Shown here: one piece after another, positions 9,734 through 18,581 of the stretch | How positions within the stretch are numbered: position 1 is the first letter of the stretch | Layout: each line of letters starts with the position of its first letter | Origin: Aquibaculum arenosum | GTDB taxonomy: Bacteria; Pseudomonadota; Alphaproteobacteria; Kiloniellales; DSM-21159 | Direction: 5' to 3' | Assembly (NCBI RefSeq): GCF_029222965.1 | Contig: NZ_JARHUD010000007.1 | Span: 142,545-206,544 of the forward strand | DNA length: 64,000 bases | Position numbers and translations under genes: made by a program | Notes under the pieces: generated by a model | Database searches by the model: none | The model's input: only the letters and a program-made list of their open reading frames with translations | Told to the model about the DNA's origin: nothing

Positions 9734-10582
9734 TCAGAGAATCAAAAACAGCAAAATGGCTATGATTGCCACCAGCACACCGATCCATGCAGCCGGCGGC
9801 AGGCCGGCAGCCGGCGTGGTCGGCTCCTTTTTCGCGCCTGGTGCGGTCTCCGCGGCGCCAACAGGCTGTGGTTCCGGTGTGGGCTGTGCGGGCTCCGGTT
9901 GTGGCTCCGGCGCTGCGGCTCCGACTGCGGACTCGGTGGGCTCCGCAGCGCTTTCGGCTTTCGGCAGTTCCGCCGATTCCGTGGGCTGCGCGGCTTGTGG
10001 CTGTGGCGTTGCCGCACCGACTGCAGATTCCGTGGGCTCTGCGGCGGGTTCTGCCTTTGGAAGCTCCGCGGACGCCGTGGGCTCGGGCTCTGCCGGCTGA
10101 GCTGCCGCTGCTGTGCCGGAGGGCGCGGGCCCACCGGCGCGTTCAGCCGCAATCTCCGAGAAGCGCGCGAAGAAGTCGTCAGCCATCTTGCGGGCAGTGC
10201 CGTCGATCAGGCGCGAGCCAAGCTGGGCCAGTTTGCCGCCCACCTTGGCATTCACGTCATACGACAGCAGCGTTTCTGCACCTTCCTCGGTCAACTTGAC
10301 GTTGGCGCCGCCCTTGGCGAAGCCGGCCGCACCGCCCTTGCCTTCACCGCTGATGGTGTAGCTTTCCGGTGGGTTGATGTCGGTCAAGATGACGGAACCG
10401 GCAAAGCGCGCGCTGACGGGCCCCACCTTGGCGCGTACCTTGGCGTCGAAGGCATCGCCGGCCTCGTTCTGCTCCAGGCTTTCACAGCCGGGAATGCTGG
10501 CCTTGAGCACTTCCGGATCGTTGAGCGCGTCCCACACCACCTGGCGCGGTGCCGGAATACGCTGTTCGCCGCTCATTTCCAT
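9734..10582 (-). CDS. coxG: CoxG-like SRPBCC protein with C-terminal membrane anchor
   Basis: The 282-residue protein begins with a CoxG-type SRPBCC domain (about 1-145; [37 protein letters not shown]). A proline/alanine/glutamate linker (about 150-255) follows, then a terminal hydrophobic helix (about 263-282) that should anchor the protein to the membrane. CoxG proteins link the soluble Cox enzyme to the membrane electron chain. The linker contains two near-identical copies of a roughly 32-residue block starting SAELPKAE and containing [12 protein letters not shown]. It is the first of the four cox genes and follows the TAXI gene by 141 bases. Confidence 0.9.
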   Translation of the reverse strand: MEMSGEQRIPAPRQVVWDALNDPEVLKASIPGCESLEQNEAGDAFDAKVRAKVGPVSARFAGSVILTDINPPESYTISGEGKGGAAGFAKGGANVKLTEEGAETLLSYDVNAKVGGKLAQLGSRLIDGTARKMADDFFARFSEIAAERAGGPAPSGTAAAAQPAEPEPTASAELPKAEPAAEPTESAVGAATPQPQAAQPTESAELPKAESAAEPTESAVGAAAPEPQPEPAQPTPEPQPVGAAETAPGAKKEPTTPAAGLPPAAWIGVLVAIIAILLFLIL

Positions 10583-10723
10583 GGAGAGTGTTCCTCTTGC
10601 TTATTGCCCGTGCCCCCGAGCCGATCCCGACCGGCGGCTTCCTTTCAACCTAGAGCCTGATGCGGCTTTCGCCAATTCCAGATGAAACAGGGAATTGCGG
10701 CAGCCCCTCGTTACGCCACGCCC

Positions 10724-11761
10724 TCACTGCGGGCGCAGGTGCTCCGGAATGTCGATCCCAACTTCATCGTAGAAGCGCGCAGCACCGGGGTGCAGCGGGA
10801 AGGGCAGGCCGGTCAGAGCCGTTTCCAGCGACATTTCATCGGTGGCGGCATGGATGTTGATGAGGAAGGGCAGGTTCTCGTAGATGGTCTTGGTGATGAG
10901 ATAGACGTGCTCTTCTGCCACATCGGCGTTCACTGCCAAGAAATTGGGCTGGGCGATCGTCCGCCAATCCTCTTCCTGTCCAGGGTAGGTCCCGGCTTCG
11001 ATGGTGTAGGGGCTGTAGAGCGTGTTCCCGCCATCGGCGGCGCGGGCCTGCTCTTCGGTGAACTGGAGAAACGCGATGTCGTCGCCCATCTGGGCCAAAG
11101 CCCGGGTCACCGCGCCGGCAGGCGGACCAGCGGCCGGATTGGTGCCGACGATGACGCCATTTCGCAGGTCGTCGATGGAGGAACCATAGCCCTTGTGCAC
11201 CTGCTCGAACTGACCATGGTCGATCCCGAGATTGCCAAGAATGAACTCGTTCGAGAAACGCGTGCCCGAGGTGGCCGCGCCCATGGAATAGGGCTGGCCG
11301 TAGACGTTCTTCATGTCCTCGATTGTGCCGGTTTCGGCGAGATCCTTGATCAACAGGAAGTGCTCGACATTCTGCCAGAGTGCGGTGATCGAGCGCAGAT
11401 TGGCTTGCGGTCCTTCCTGCTCCAGTGGGCCGATCCCATCACGGCCATAGACGCCGAACAGGCCCTGCAGGATGGAAAACTGTGCGTCGTTGCTGCGCAT
11501 CATGCGGATGTTCTCAGCCGATCCTGCCGAGGAAATGGCCGACATGTCGATGCCGTCGGAGGCTTGGAGCTTGATCTTCACCAGAGTGGCCAGCGCCACG
11601 CCCACGGGATAGTAAGTGCCACCGGTGGTGGCGGTGGCGAGAATGTAGCTGCTGCCTTCAGCCTGTGCCGCGCCGGCGCCCCAGCTAAGTGCAAGGGATG
11701 TGACCGCCGCCAGGGCACTGGCCTGCAAGAAAGTGCGACGTGCCTTGCGGTGCCTGGTCAT
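10724..11761 (-). CDS. TAXI family TRAP transporter solute-binding protein
   Basis: This 345-residue precursor has an N-terminal export signal with RRTFLQASALAAV and a likely cleavage after AAQA. The mature part has the TAXI-family landmarks ATATTGGTYYPVG, SAGSAENIRMM and GAATSGTRF. TAXI proteins deliver a ligand to a fused DctQM membrane protein, but no such gene is adjacent; the DctQM pair at 50621-52419 has its own DctP partner. A strong GGGGAGGTGATAAG precedes the ATG. It lies 41 bases after moeA and 141 before coxG in one orientation, which suggests a link to the Cox substrate, but this is inference. Confidence 0.9.
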   Translation of the reverse strand: MTRHRKARRTFLQASALAAVTSLALSWGAGAAQAEGSSYILATATTGGTYYPVGVALATLVKIKLQASDGIDMSAISSAGSAENIRMMRSNDAQFSILQGLFGVYGRDGIGPLEQEGPQANLRSITALWQNVEHFLLIKDLAETGTIEDMKNVYGQPYSMGAATSGTRFSNEFILGNLGIDHGQFEQVHKGYGSSIDDLRNGVIVGTNPAAGPPAGAVTRALAQMGDDIAFLQFTEEQARAADGGNTLYSPYTIEAGTYPGQEEDWRTIAQPNFLAVNADVAEEHVYLITKTIYENLPFLINIHAATDEMSLETALTGLPFPLHPGAARFYDEVGIDIPEHLRPQ

Positions 11762-11802
11762 CTTATCACCTCCCCGAGAGCCATTATTTAGCGTGGGCTA
11801 TG

Positions 11803-13026
11803 TTACAGTCCGCTCCACGTTTCAGCCAGCGGCAGCACGGAAACCAGCTCACCGGGCTCGACAGCGGGGGCGAAGGGCGCCCGTATCAAGAGGCCGTCGG
11901 CCTGGGCCAGGGTGGCCATCATGGAACTGTCCTGGCGGTTAAAGGGCAGGGCGATCAAGCTGCCGTCGGCTTCTTCGGTCAGGCGGGTGCGCAGATAGTC
12001 TTGGCGTTTATCGTTTGCCGGCAGCGCTTTGCCCAGGCGGGCTGTCACGGTCCGTTCATCGCTGTCGAGCCCCTGCAGACGGGCAAGGATCGGGCGCAGG
12101 AAGATCAGGCCGCAGACCAGCGAGGAAACGGGATTGCCCGGAAGACCCAGCAGGGGCGTTTCCCGTAGCTGCCCGAAGAGGAGCGGCTTGCCCGGGCGCA
12201 TGGCGATCTTCCAGAAGTTCAGCTCCAGCCCGTCCTCGCCGAGAACTGAGCGGATGAGATCGTGTTCTCCCACGGAAGCGCCGCCGGTGGTTACCAGCAG
12301 GTCAGCACCCTGCGCGCCGGCTGCGAGCCGCAGCAGTGAATCCCGATTGTCTTCCGCGATGCCCAGGTTGAGCGCTTCTCCGCCGCAGGAGCGCACCAGC
12401 GCCTGCAGCGCCAAGCCATTGGAACTGACGATCTGATTGGGGCCGCGCGGCTCACCAGGCATGACCACCTCGTCGCCGGTGGCCAGGATCGCCACGCGCG
12501 GTTTGCGATGAACCGTGAGCCACGGCTGATCCATGGCCGCGGCCAGGCCAATGTCCCGCACGCCCAACCGCTGTCCGGCCGCGGGGCCGCGATCGCCGGC
12601 CGAGAAATCCAGTCCGGCAGGGCGGACGTAGTGCCCTTCGGGAACGGTGACGCGGACCTCGACCCAGGAGCCCTCGCTGTCCTCACCGCTGTCCGTGTCT
12701 TCCTGAATGACGATGGCGTCAGCGCCGCGCGGCAGGGGGCCGCCAGTGAAGATGCGCACGGCCTCGCCGGATTGCAGGATTCCTTCGTGATCACCGCCGG
12801 CGGGTGCGGCACCCACCACGCGCAGGCGCACGGGGACTTGCGCCACATCGACAGCCTTGACCGCATAGCCATCCATCGCCGAGACAGCCTTTGGGGGTTG
12901 CGTGGTCCGAGCGGTCACTGGTGTGGCCAGCACCCGCCCCAGGGCCTGATCAATGGCCACGACCTCCGTGGGCAGCGGGCTGAAGGCCTCCAAGATGCGA
13001 GCGCGTGCTTCTTCAACCGAGATCAT
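11803..13026 (-). CDS. moeA: Molybdopterin molybdotransferase MoeA
   Basis: The 407-residue enzyme inserts molybdate into adenylated molybdopterin, the last step of Moco synthesis. Landmarks are ISVEEARARIL at the start, the AMDGYAV loop (about 49), GEAVRIFTGGPLP (about 87-99), VTTGGASVGEHD with the MPT-binding loop, and FWKIAMRPGKPLLFG followed by GLPGNPVSS. The ATG at 13024-13026 shares one base with the moaC stop (TGATG); a GTG at 13029 is possible. It is co-transcribed with moaC and lies just before the TAXI and cox genes, whose enzyme needs this cofactor. Confidence 0.96.
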   Translation of the reverse strand: MISVEEARARILEAFSPLPTEVVAIDQALGRVLATPVTARTTQPPKAVSAMDGYAVKAVDVAQVPVRLRVVGAAPAGGDHEGILQSGEAVRIFTGGPLPRGADAIVIQEDTDSGEDSEGSWVEVRVTVPEGHYVRPAGLDFSAGDRGPAAGQRLGVRDIGLAAAMDQPWLTVHRKPRVAILATGDEVVMPGEPRGPNQIVSSNGLALQALVRSCGGEALNLGIAEDNRDSLLRLAAGAQGADLLVTTGGASVGEHDLIRSVLGEDGLELNFWKIAMRPGKPLLFGQLRETPLLGLPGNPVSSLVCGLIFLRPILARLQGLDSDERTVTARLGKALPANDKRQDYLRTRLTEEADGSLIALPFNRQDSSMMATLAQADGLLIRAPFAPAVEPGELVSVLPLAETWSGL

Positions 13027-13502
13027 CACGATGCCTCGTAAACACCGGATTTTCCGCCTGATTTATGCGCCAGACGAACGTTCTCGATCCGCATGCCGCG
13101 GTCGACGGCCTTGCACATGTCGTAGACGGTAAGCGCAGCGACGCTCACGGCGGTGAGCGCCTCCATCTCCACGCCGGTGCGTCCCTTGAGTTTACAGGTG
13201 GCCGTGATCTCCACGGCGTTGCGCTCCGGCGCCAGCGCCAGGTCTACGGTCACCTTGGTCAGGGCCAGGGGGTGGCACAGGGGAATGAGGTCGGGCGTGC
13301 GTTTTGCGCCCATGATCCCGGCCAGACGCGCCACCGAGAGGACATCGCCCTTCTTCACGCCACCCTCGCGGATCCGTGCCAGCGTTTCGGGTTGCATGAC
13401 GATCTCGCCCTTTGCGACAGCGACACGCTCCGTTTCCTGCTTGTCGGAGACGTCCACCATGACCGCATGGCCCTGCGCATCGAAATGGGTGAACTCGCTC
13501 AT
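13026..13502 (-). CDS. moaC: Cyclic pyranopterin monophosphate synthase MoaC
   Basis: A 158-residue MoaC of normal length. It acts after MoaA in Moco synthesis to make cyclic pyranopterin monophosphate. Landmarks include [12 protein letters not shown], the GGVKKGDV stretch, [18 protein letters not shown] (about 62-79) and [23 protein letters not shown] (with the active-site lysine following in [10 protein letters not shown]). The ATG overlaps the trpC stop by four bases (ATGA), and its own stop overlaps moeA, so trpC-moaC-moeA are translationally chained. Confidence 0.97.
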   Translation of the reverse strand: MSEFTHFDAQGHAVMVDVSDKQETERVAVAKGEIVMQPETLARIREGGVKKGDVLSVARLAGIMGAKRTPDLIPLCHPLALTKVTVDLALAPERNAVEITATCKLKGRTGVEMEALTAVSVAALTVYDMCKAVDRGMRIENVRLAHKSGGKSGVYEAS

Positions 13503-14305
13503 GCCGCCGCCTCGTCGCTTGCCGCCAGTTTCCGCGTGGCCTGCGTGACGTCATCCTGGCGCATCAGCGATTCCCCGATCAGGAAGGCGCGGGCCCCGGC
13601 CCGGCGCAGGCGTGCAATGTCCTCCGGCGCATAGATGCCGCTTTCGCCGACCAGGAAGCGCGTCTCCGAGACCTCGGGTCCCAGTTCTTCCGTTACCTTG
13701 AGATCGACGTCCAGGGTCTTGAGGTTGCGGTTGTTTATGCCGATCAAGGCGGACCGCAGTTTCAGGGCTCGCGCCAGCTCCTCACCATCGTGAACTTCGA
13801 CCAAGACGTCCATGCCCAGGTCAAAGGCAGCCGCCTCCAACTCCGCTGCCTGTCCGTCCTCCAGCGCCGCCATGATGAGCAGGATGCAGTCCGCACCCAG
13901 GGCGCGGGACTCGACGATCTGATAGGGATCGAGCATGAAATCCTTGCGCAGGACCGGCAGATCGACCGCGGCGCGCGCGGCCTGCAGGTGCTCGTCACGG
14001 CCCTGGAACCAGGGTGTGTCGGTCAGGATAGAAAGACAGGTCGCGCCACCCTGCGCGTAGGATCGGGCCAGTGCAGGCGGATCGAAATCGTTTCGGATCA
14101 ATCCCTTGGAGGGTGATGCTTTCTTGATTTCGCAGATCAGCGCGTAGCCATTGCTTGCCGCCCGACGACGCAAGGCTTCCACGAAGCCGCGCGGCCGATC
14201 GGCCGCCTCCGCAGCGGCCTGTACCTCGGCGAGCGAACGGACTGCTTTGCGGCGGGCGACCTCTTCGCGCTTTTCTGCACATATGCGAGCCAGGACGTCG
14301 CTCAT
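13499..14305 (-). CDS. trpC: Indole-3-glycerol phosphate synthase
   Basis: The 268-residue TIM-barrel enzyme closes the carboxyphenylamino-deoxyribulose phosphate ring to indole-3-glycerol phosphate in tryptophan synthesis. Visible signatures are [15 protein letters not shown] (catalytic lysine), [37 protein letters not shown] and [12 protein letters not shown]. It is a stand-alone TrpC, without TrpF fusion. Four-base overlaps link it to trpD upstream and moaC downstream. Confidence 0.97.
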   Translation of the reverse strand: MSDVLARICAEKREEVARRKAVRSLAEVQAAAEAADRPRGFVEALRRRAASNGYALICEIKKASPSKGLIRNDFDPPALARSYAQGGATCLSILTDTPWFQGRDEHLQAARAAVDLPVLRKDFMLDPYQIVESRALGADCILLIMAALEDGQAAELEAAAFDLGMDVLVEVHDGEELARALKLRSALIGINNRNLKTLDVDLKVTEELGPEVSETRFLVGESGIYAPEDIARLRRAGARAFLIGESLMRQDDVTQATRKLAASDEAAA

Positions 14306-15339
14306 GCCCGCGCCCCCTCATTGGTAATCGCCACCAGTCGTTCCAGAACGGCCGTCGCGTGGCCCTCGTCGATTGCGCGGGCCCCTTGCGCAATGCCCTC
14401 GCGCAGGTCCTGGGCCTTGCCGCCGATCACCAGCGCGGCGGCGGCCGTCAGCAGCACGGTGTCGCGCAGCGGCCCCTGCTGTCCGGCCAAGAGCGCCCGA
14501 AGTGTCGCGGCGTTCTCCGGCCCGTCGCCACCGGCCAGGTCATCGGGTGCACAACGTGGCAGGCCGACATCCTCGGGTGTCACCTCGAAGGTTCGGATGT
14601 CACCCCGGTTCAGTTCGGCCACATAGGTGGCCCCGGCCGTGGTCAGCTCGTCAAAGCCATGCTCACCGTGAACGATCCAGGCGCGCTCATGACCCAGTTC
14701 TCGTAGCACCTCGGCCAGCGGGACCAGCCACACGTCATCGAACACGCCCATGAGCTGATGCTTTACCTTTGCCGGACTGCACAAGGGCCCGAGAAGGTTG
14801 AAGATTGTCCGGGTTCCGAGCTCGACCCGCGTCGGCCCCACATGACGCATGGCGCTGTGATGGCGTGGCGCCATGAGGAAGCAGGTGTTGGCTTCCCACA
14901 AGGCCTTGCGGATGAGCGCCATGTCCGCATCAACATTGACCCCGAGAGCGGAGAGGACGTCGGCGGCGCCGCTCTTTGAGGAAAGGGCGCGGTTGCCATG
15001 TTTCGCGACGGGCAGCCCGCAGGCGGCGATCACGAAGGTGGCGGCCGACGAGATATTGAAGGTGCCCTTGGCGTCACCGCCGGTGCCACAGGTGTCGATG
15101 GCGCCTGCAGGGGCTTCGATCGCGGTCATGCGTCCGCGCATGGCGCGCGCGGCCCCGGTGATCTCGGCTACGGTTTCGCCGCGCACGCGCAAGGCCATCA
15201 GGAAGCCGCCCATCTGGGAGGGCGTGGCGTCACCCGCCATCATGATGTCGAAGGCGCGGCGGGCGTCTGTCTCGGAGAGGCTGCGCCCATTCGCCACCTC
15301 GGCGAGCAGGGCTTTCAAGTCGGGCATGTCGGCGGGCAT
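14302..15339 (-). CDS. trpD: Anthranilate phosphoribosyltransferase
   Basis: The 345-residue protein transfers phosphoribose from PRPP to anthranilate. It has [19 protein letters not shown] (about 102-120, PRPP/Mg site), [17 protein letters not shown] (about 133-149) and [19 protein letters not shown]. An AAGGAAG ribosome site precedes the ATG at 15339; a second ATG at 15327 is less likely. It lies 21 bases after trpG and overlaps trpC by four bases. Confidence 0.97.
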   Translation of the reverse strand: MPADMPDLKALLAEVANGRSLSETDARRAFDIMMAGDATPSQMGGFLMALRVRGETVAEITGAARAMRGRMTAIEAPAGAIDTCGTGGDAKGTFNISSAATFVIAACGLPVAKHGNRALSSKSGAADVLSALGVNVDADMALIRKALWEANTCFLMAPRHHSAMRHVGPTRVELGTRTIFNLLGPLCSPAKVKHQLMGVFDDVWLVPLAEVLRELGHERAWIVHGEHGFDELTTAGATYVAELNRGDIRTFEVTPEDVGLPRCAPDDLAGGDGPENAATLRALLAGQQGPLRDTVLLTAAAALVIGGKAQDLREGIAQGARAIDEGHATAVLERLVAITNEGARA

Positions 15340-15360
15340 GGCTTCTTCCTTGGCTTCTTC

Positions 15361-15948
15361 TCAGGCCCGGCCGGCCAGCGTGAGGAAATTCCGCAGGAGC
15401 TGATGGCCGTGTTCCGAAGCGATGGACTCGGGGTGAAACTGGACGCCGTGGATCGGAAGTTCACGGTGCTGGAGGCCCATGATCACGCCATCGGCCGTCC
15501 GCGCCGTAACTTCGAGCGTATCCGGCAGGCTCTGCTGTTCCACGGTCAGGGAGTGATAACGGGTTACCTGCATCGGCGAGGGCAGGCCGGCGAAGATGCC
15601 CTGACCGTTGTGCGTGATGCGGCTCATCTTGCCGTGCAGCGGCTGCGGCGCCCTGACGACGCGCCCGCCGAGTGCCTGGCCGATGGATTGGTGGCCCAAG
15701 CAAACGCCCATAAGCGGCACCTGTCCGGCGGCCTGCGCGATCAAGTCGAGGCAAATACCCGCCCGGTCGGGGTCGCAAGGGCCCGGAGACAGAACGATCG
15801 CCTCCGGCTTGAGCGCCAGCGCCTCTGCGGCGCTCAATGCGTCATTGCGATGCACCACCACCTCGGCACCCAGTTCGCCGAGATAGTGGTAGAGATTCCA
15901 GGTAAAGCTGTCGTAGTTGTCGATCAGCAGGATCATGAAACGGTCCAT
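15361..15948 (-). CDS. trpG: Anthranilate synthase component II (glutamine amidotransferase)
   Basis: This class I glutamine amidotransferase of about 195 residues supplies ammonia to TrpE. It has [12 protein letters not shown], the oxyanion SPGPCDPD, the nucleophile elbow [10 protein letters not shown], and the catalytic pair in HGVQFHPES. The start is taken as the ATG at 15948; another ATG four codons later (15936), giving [11 protein letters not shown], is equally likely because neither has a strong ribosome site. The frame extends upstream to 16026 without family resemblance. It heads the leftward trpGDC-moaC-moeA unit; trpE is 3.7 kb away with unrelated genes between. Confidence 0.95.
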   Translation of the reverse strand: MDRFMILLIDNYDSFTWNLYHYLGELGAEVVVHRNDALSAAEALALKPEAIVLSPGPCDPDRAGICLDLIAQAAGQVPLMGVCLGHQSIGQALGGRVVRAPQPLHGKMSRITHNGQGIFAGLPSPMQVTRYHSLTVEQQSLPDTLEVTARTADGVIMGLQHRELPIHGVQFHPESIASEHGHQLLRNFLTLAGRA

Positions 15949-16130
15949 TGACGGTGCCCGTGGCGGGGCCGCGAGCTGGCCCGCCTTTATAGCAACCCAG
16001 CAAAGGGCAAGAAAGCGCCAGCACAACAGCAGGTCTCGACGCGGAGGAAGCGAGCCTGTCGGAGAGCAAGCATGCTACACTGGGCTAAGGGCCTCGCTGG
16101 CGGGGCAGGAGTTGGAAGGCGGATTTTTTC

Positions 16131-17141
16131 ATGCCCATCAGAGTACCGAAGGGCGTCGTGCGCGGTGCGATCCTGGGTCTGGCGTGTCTGGGCGCTGCAT
16201 TGGGCGCCCTGGCCGGCAGTGAGCGCGAAGAACCCAAGCCGTTAGCACCGGTCCTTGCGGCTGAACGCACGGTCCTGGCTTTGCCGCCGCCCGATCCGAT
16301 GCAGCCGACACCGCTGGCGCGCATGCCTTCGCCGCCTGAAGCACCGGCGTCCTTCGGCTTCGCAAGATCGCCGATGATTCAGGAACCGGCAACCTGGCAG
16401 CAGCACGCTGTGCCCGTGGCGGCGGCTGAGGGGCGGCCGCGCATCGTGGTGGTGATCGATGACCTGGGACTCAATCGGCCCGCAACGCGCCGAACCATGG
16501 CTCTACCGGGTCCGCTGACCCTGTCCTTCATGACCTACGCCGACGGCTTGGCTGATTACAGCAAGGCTGCAGGGGCAGCGGGGCACGAGGTGATGCTCCA
16601 TCTGCCCATGGAACCCTCAAATCATCTCGATCCGGGACCAAGGGCGCTCCTGCTCTCCGATGCCAAGGAAAAGCAGCGCGCCAACCTGCGCTGGAGCCTC
16701 GACCGGCTCGAGGGTTATGTCGGGGTCAACAATCACATGGGCAGCGCCTTCACCGCTGACGAGCCCGGAATGCGGCTGGTCATGGCCGAGTTGGGACGGC
16801 GGGGGCTGCTGTTTCTCGATTCCCGCACCTCGGCCGAGACGAAGGGACCCGTGTTGGCGGAAGAGCTTGGGGTGCCGCTGGCGGAGCGTCACGTCTTTCT
16901 CGACCACGAGGTCTCGCGCGACTTCATCCGCCAGCAGCTTGCAGAGACTGAGAGCATCGCGCGCCGTGACGGCGTCGCCATAGCCATTGGCCATCCCTAT
17001 GACGAGACACTGGACGCCCTTGCAGGGTGGCTACCGGACCTGTCGGCGAAGGGCTTCCAGCTCGTCCCTGTCAGCGCGGTGGTTCGTGTGAACTCCGAGG
17101 AGTCTCCTCCCCGTCTGATAGCGGTTCCGGGCGCGGGTTAA
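16131..17141 (+). CDS. Divergent polysaccharide deacetylase family protein
   Basis: The 336-residue protein has an N-terminal membrane/signal helix (about 8-29), a proline-rich spacer, then a divergent polysaccharide deacetylase domain (PF04748, YibQ type; about 100-325). Landmarks are RIVVVIDDLGLN (about 104-115), VMLHLPMEP, GVNNHMGSAFT (about 198-208), FLDSRTS and AIGHPYDET. The family acts on the periplasmic side, but its substrate is not established. It is divergent from trpG, and its last 71 bases overlap the convergent TVP38-family gene, which is unusual for two apparently intact genes. Confidence 0.88.
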   Translation: MPIRVPKGVVRGAILGLACLGAALGALAGSEREEPKPLAPVLAAERTVLALPPPDPMQPTPLARMPSPPEAPASFGFARSPMIQEPATWQQHAVPVAAAEGRPRIVVVIDDLGLNRPATRRTMALPGPLTLSFMTYADGLADYSKAAGAAGHEVMLHLPMEPSNHLDPGPRALLLSDAKEKQRANLRWSLDRLEGYVGVNNHMGSAFTADEPGMRLVMAELGRRGLLFLDSRTSAETKGPVLAEELGVPLAERHVFLDHEVSRDFIRQQLAETESIARRDGVAIAIGHPYDETLDALAGWLPDLSAKGFQLVPVSAVVRVNSEESPPRLIAVPGAG

Positions 17142-17889
17142 CCTTCCGCCCCATCAGTCGGCGCAGCAGCATGGGCGCCAGCGCAAAGAGCAGGGCCACG
17201 CATACAAGCGCGATGGCCTTGGGGGTCAAGAGATCTGCCAGCTCCGGCGTGCCCCCAGCATCGATGACCTCTCCCAGGCCGGCTCCGAACGTGGCATAGA
17301 CGAAGGTCAGGGGGATCGCGCCAACAAGCGTGCCAAGCACGAAGGGTCGAAAACGCACGCCGAGCAGGCTGGGGGCGATGTTGACCACCCAGTAGGGCAT
17401 CACGGGCGTCATGCGCAGGGTGACGATGTAGGTAAAGGCATTGGCCTGAAACCCGGCCTCGAGTCCTCCGAGATAGGGCCCGATCAGGCGGGCGAAGCTC
17501 TCGCGGAAGGTGTGACCGGCGATCAGGAAGGCCAGGGCGCCGCCCAGCGTCTGGGCCAGGACGGACAGCAGCGTTCCTGCCAGCGGACCGAAGAGGAATC
17601 CGGAGAAGATCTGCAGGATCGCCACCGCCGGAATGCAAAAGAGGGTGACCAGGACCAATGAAATGAGAAATAGGGCCGTGATCTTCACGGGGCGCGCGTC
17701 GAGCGCCGCGCGTGCGTCTTGGCTGCGCTCGGCCAACTGCTCGAAGCTGAGCCAGTCGCCAAGGTCGAAGAAGAACCAGGCGCCCAGCACGCCTGCCAGG
17801 ATCAACAGCACCATGGCCTGACGCAGGCGCTGCAGGTTTCGAGCCGCGCTTGGCGTGGCCTGGCCGCCTTCGCTCTCCGGCTGGGTCAT
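17071..17889 (-). CDS. TVP38/TMEM64 family (VTT domain) membrane protein
   Basis: The 272-residue protein has about six hydrophobic segments and the VTT/DedA-like core: FSGFLFGPLAGTLLSV, LIAGHTFRESFARL, RMTPVMPYWVVNIAPSL and GTLVGAIPLTFVYATFGAGLG. Family members are inner membrane proteins implicated in lipid handling. The start overlaps the stop of the amidotransferase-like gene by four bases (ATGA), so it is the third gene of an amidoligase operon. Its C-terminal tail is hydrophilic and is encoded opposite the end of the deacetylase gene. Confidence 0.88.
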   Translation of the reverse strand: MTQPESEGGQATPSAARNLQRLRQAMVLLILAGVLGAWFFFDLGDWLSFEQLAERSQDARAALDARPVKITALFLISLVLVTLFCIPAVAILQIFSGFLFGPLAGTLLSVLAQTLGGALAFLIAGHTFRESFARLIGPYLGGLEAGFQANAFTYIVTLRMTPVMPYWVVNIAPSLLGVRFRPFVLGTLVGAIPLTFVYATFGAGLGEVIDAGGTPELADLLTPKAIALVCVALLFALAPMLLRRLMGRKVNPRPEPLSDGEETPRSSHEPPR

Positions 17890-18581
17890 CCCGAGGGCCC
17901 CCGAGCGGCTGCAACGAGCCGCCGAAAGAGTTCCTGCTGACCGCGGTGAAAGGGCATCAGTTCAGGATGCCACTGTACGCCGATGAGGAAGGAGTGGTTG
18001 TCGTTCTCAATGGCCTGCACGATGCCGGAATCGTCACGGGCGATGGCCCGCAGGTTGCGGCCCAGGCGGTCCACGGCCTGATGGTGCAGGGAATTCACCT
18101 TCAGCCGCTCGCGGCCCAGGATGCCGTGCAGCCGGCTGTCGATGCGCAGATTGATCCATTTGCGGGGCAGGGCCGTGCGCATGCGCGGCAGATCCTCGAA
18201 GAGCGCGTGAATGTCGGGCAGCAGGCTGCCGCCGTAGTAGACGTTCATGATCTGCGCGCCGCGGCAGATGCCCAGCACGGGAAGATTGCGCTCCTCGGCC
18301 AGGGCCAGGGCTTCCATCTCCAGGGCGTCTCGTTCGGGGTCGAGGCGTGTTTCCAGGATGAGGTCCTGGTCATAGAGACGCACATCGATATCGTCGCCGC
18401 CCCCGATCAGCAGGCCATCCACCTTGTTGAGGTCAACCTGCTTTCCAGGATAGACACGCACACTGCGGGCGCCGGCCCGCAGCAGGGCAATGCGGTTCAT
18501 CACGGCCGTGAAGAGGGCGCGACGGCGGGAACTCGTGACGGCTATCAGCGGTGCTCTCAAGAGCCGCCGTTCTCCATCCAA
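17886..18581 (-). CDS. Class I glutamine amidotransferase-like / gamma-glutamyl hydrolase family
   Basis: The 231-residue protein resembles the PuuD-type gamma-glutamyl peptide hydrolases. It has GLLIGGGDDID, the nucleophile motif VLGICRGAQIMNVYYGG (Cys106), LKVNSLHHQAVD and the histidine-glutamate pair in GVQWHPELM. It could hydrolyse a gamma-glutamyl bond or supply ammonia. Its start overlaps the amidoligase gene by 25 bases, so the two are translated together. The pairing of an amidoligase with such a hydrolase has been described computationally as a system making or breaking amide-linked peptides; the product is unknown. Confidence 0.88.
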   Translation of the reverse strand: MDGERRLLRAPLIAVTSSRRRALFTAVMNRIALLRAGARSVRVYPGKQVDLNKVDGLLIGGGDDIDVRLYDQDLILETRLDPERDALEMEALALAEERNLPVLGICRGAQIMNVYYGGSLLPDIHALFEDLPRMRTALPRKWINLRIDSRLHGILGRERLKVNSLHHQAVDRLGRNLRAIARDDSGIVQAIENDNHSFLIGVQWHPELMPFHRGQQELFRRLVAAARGPSG

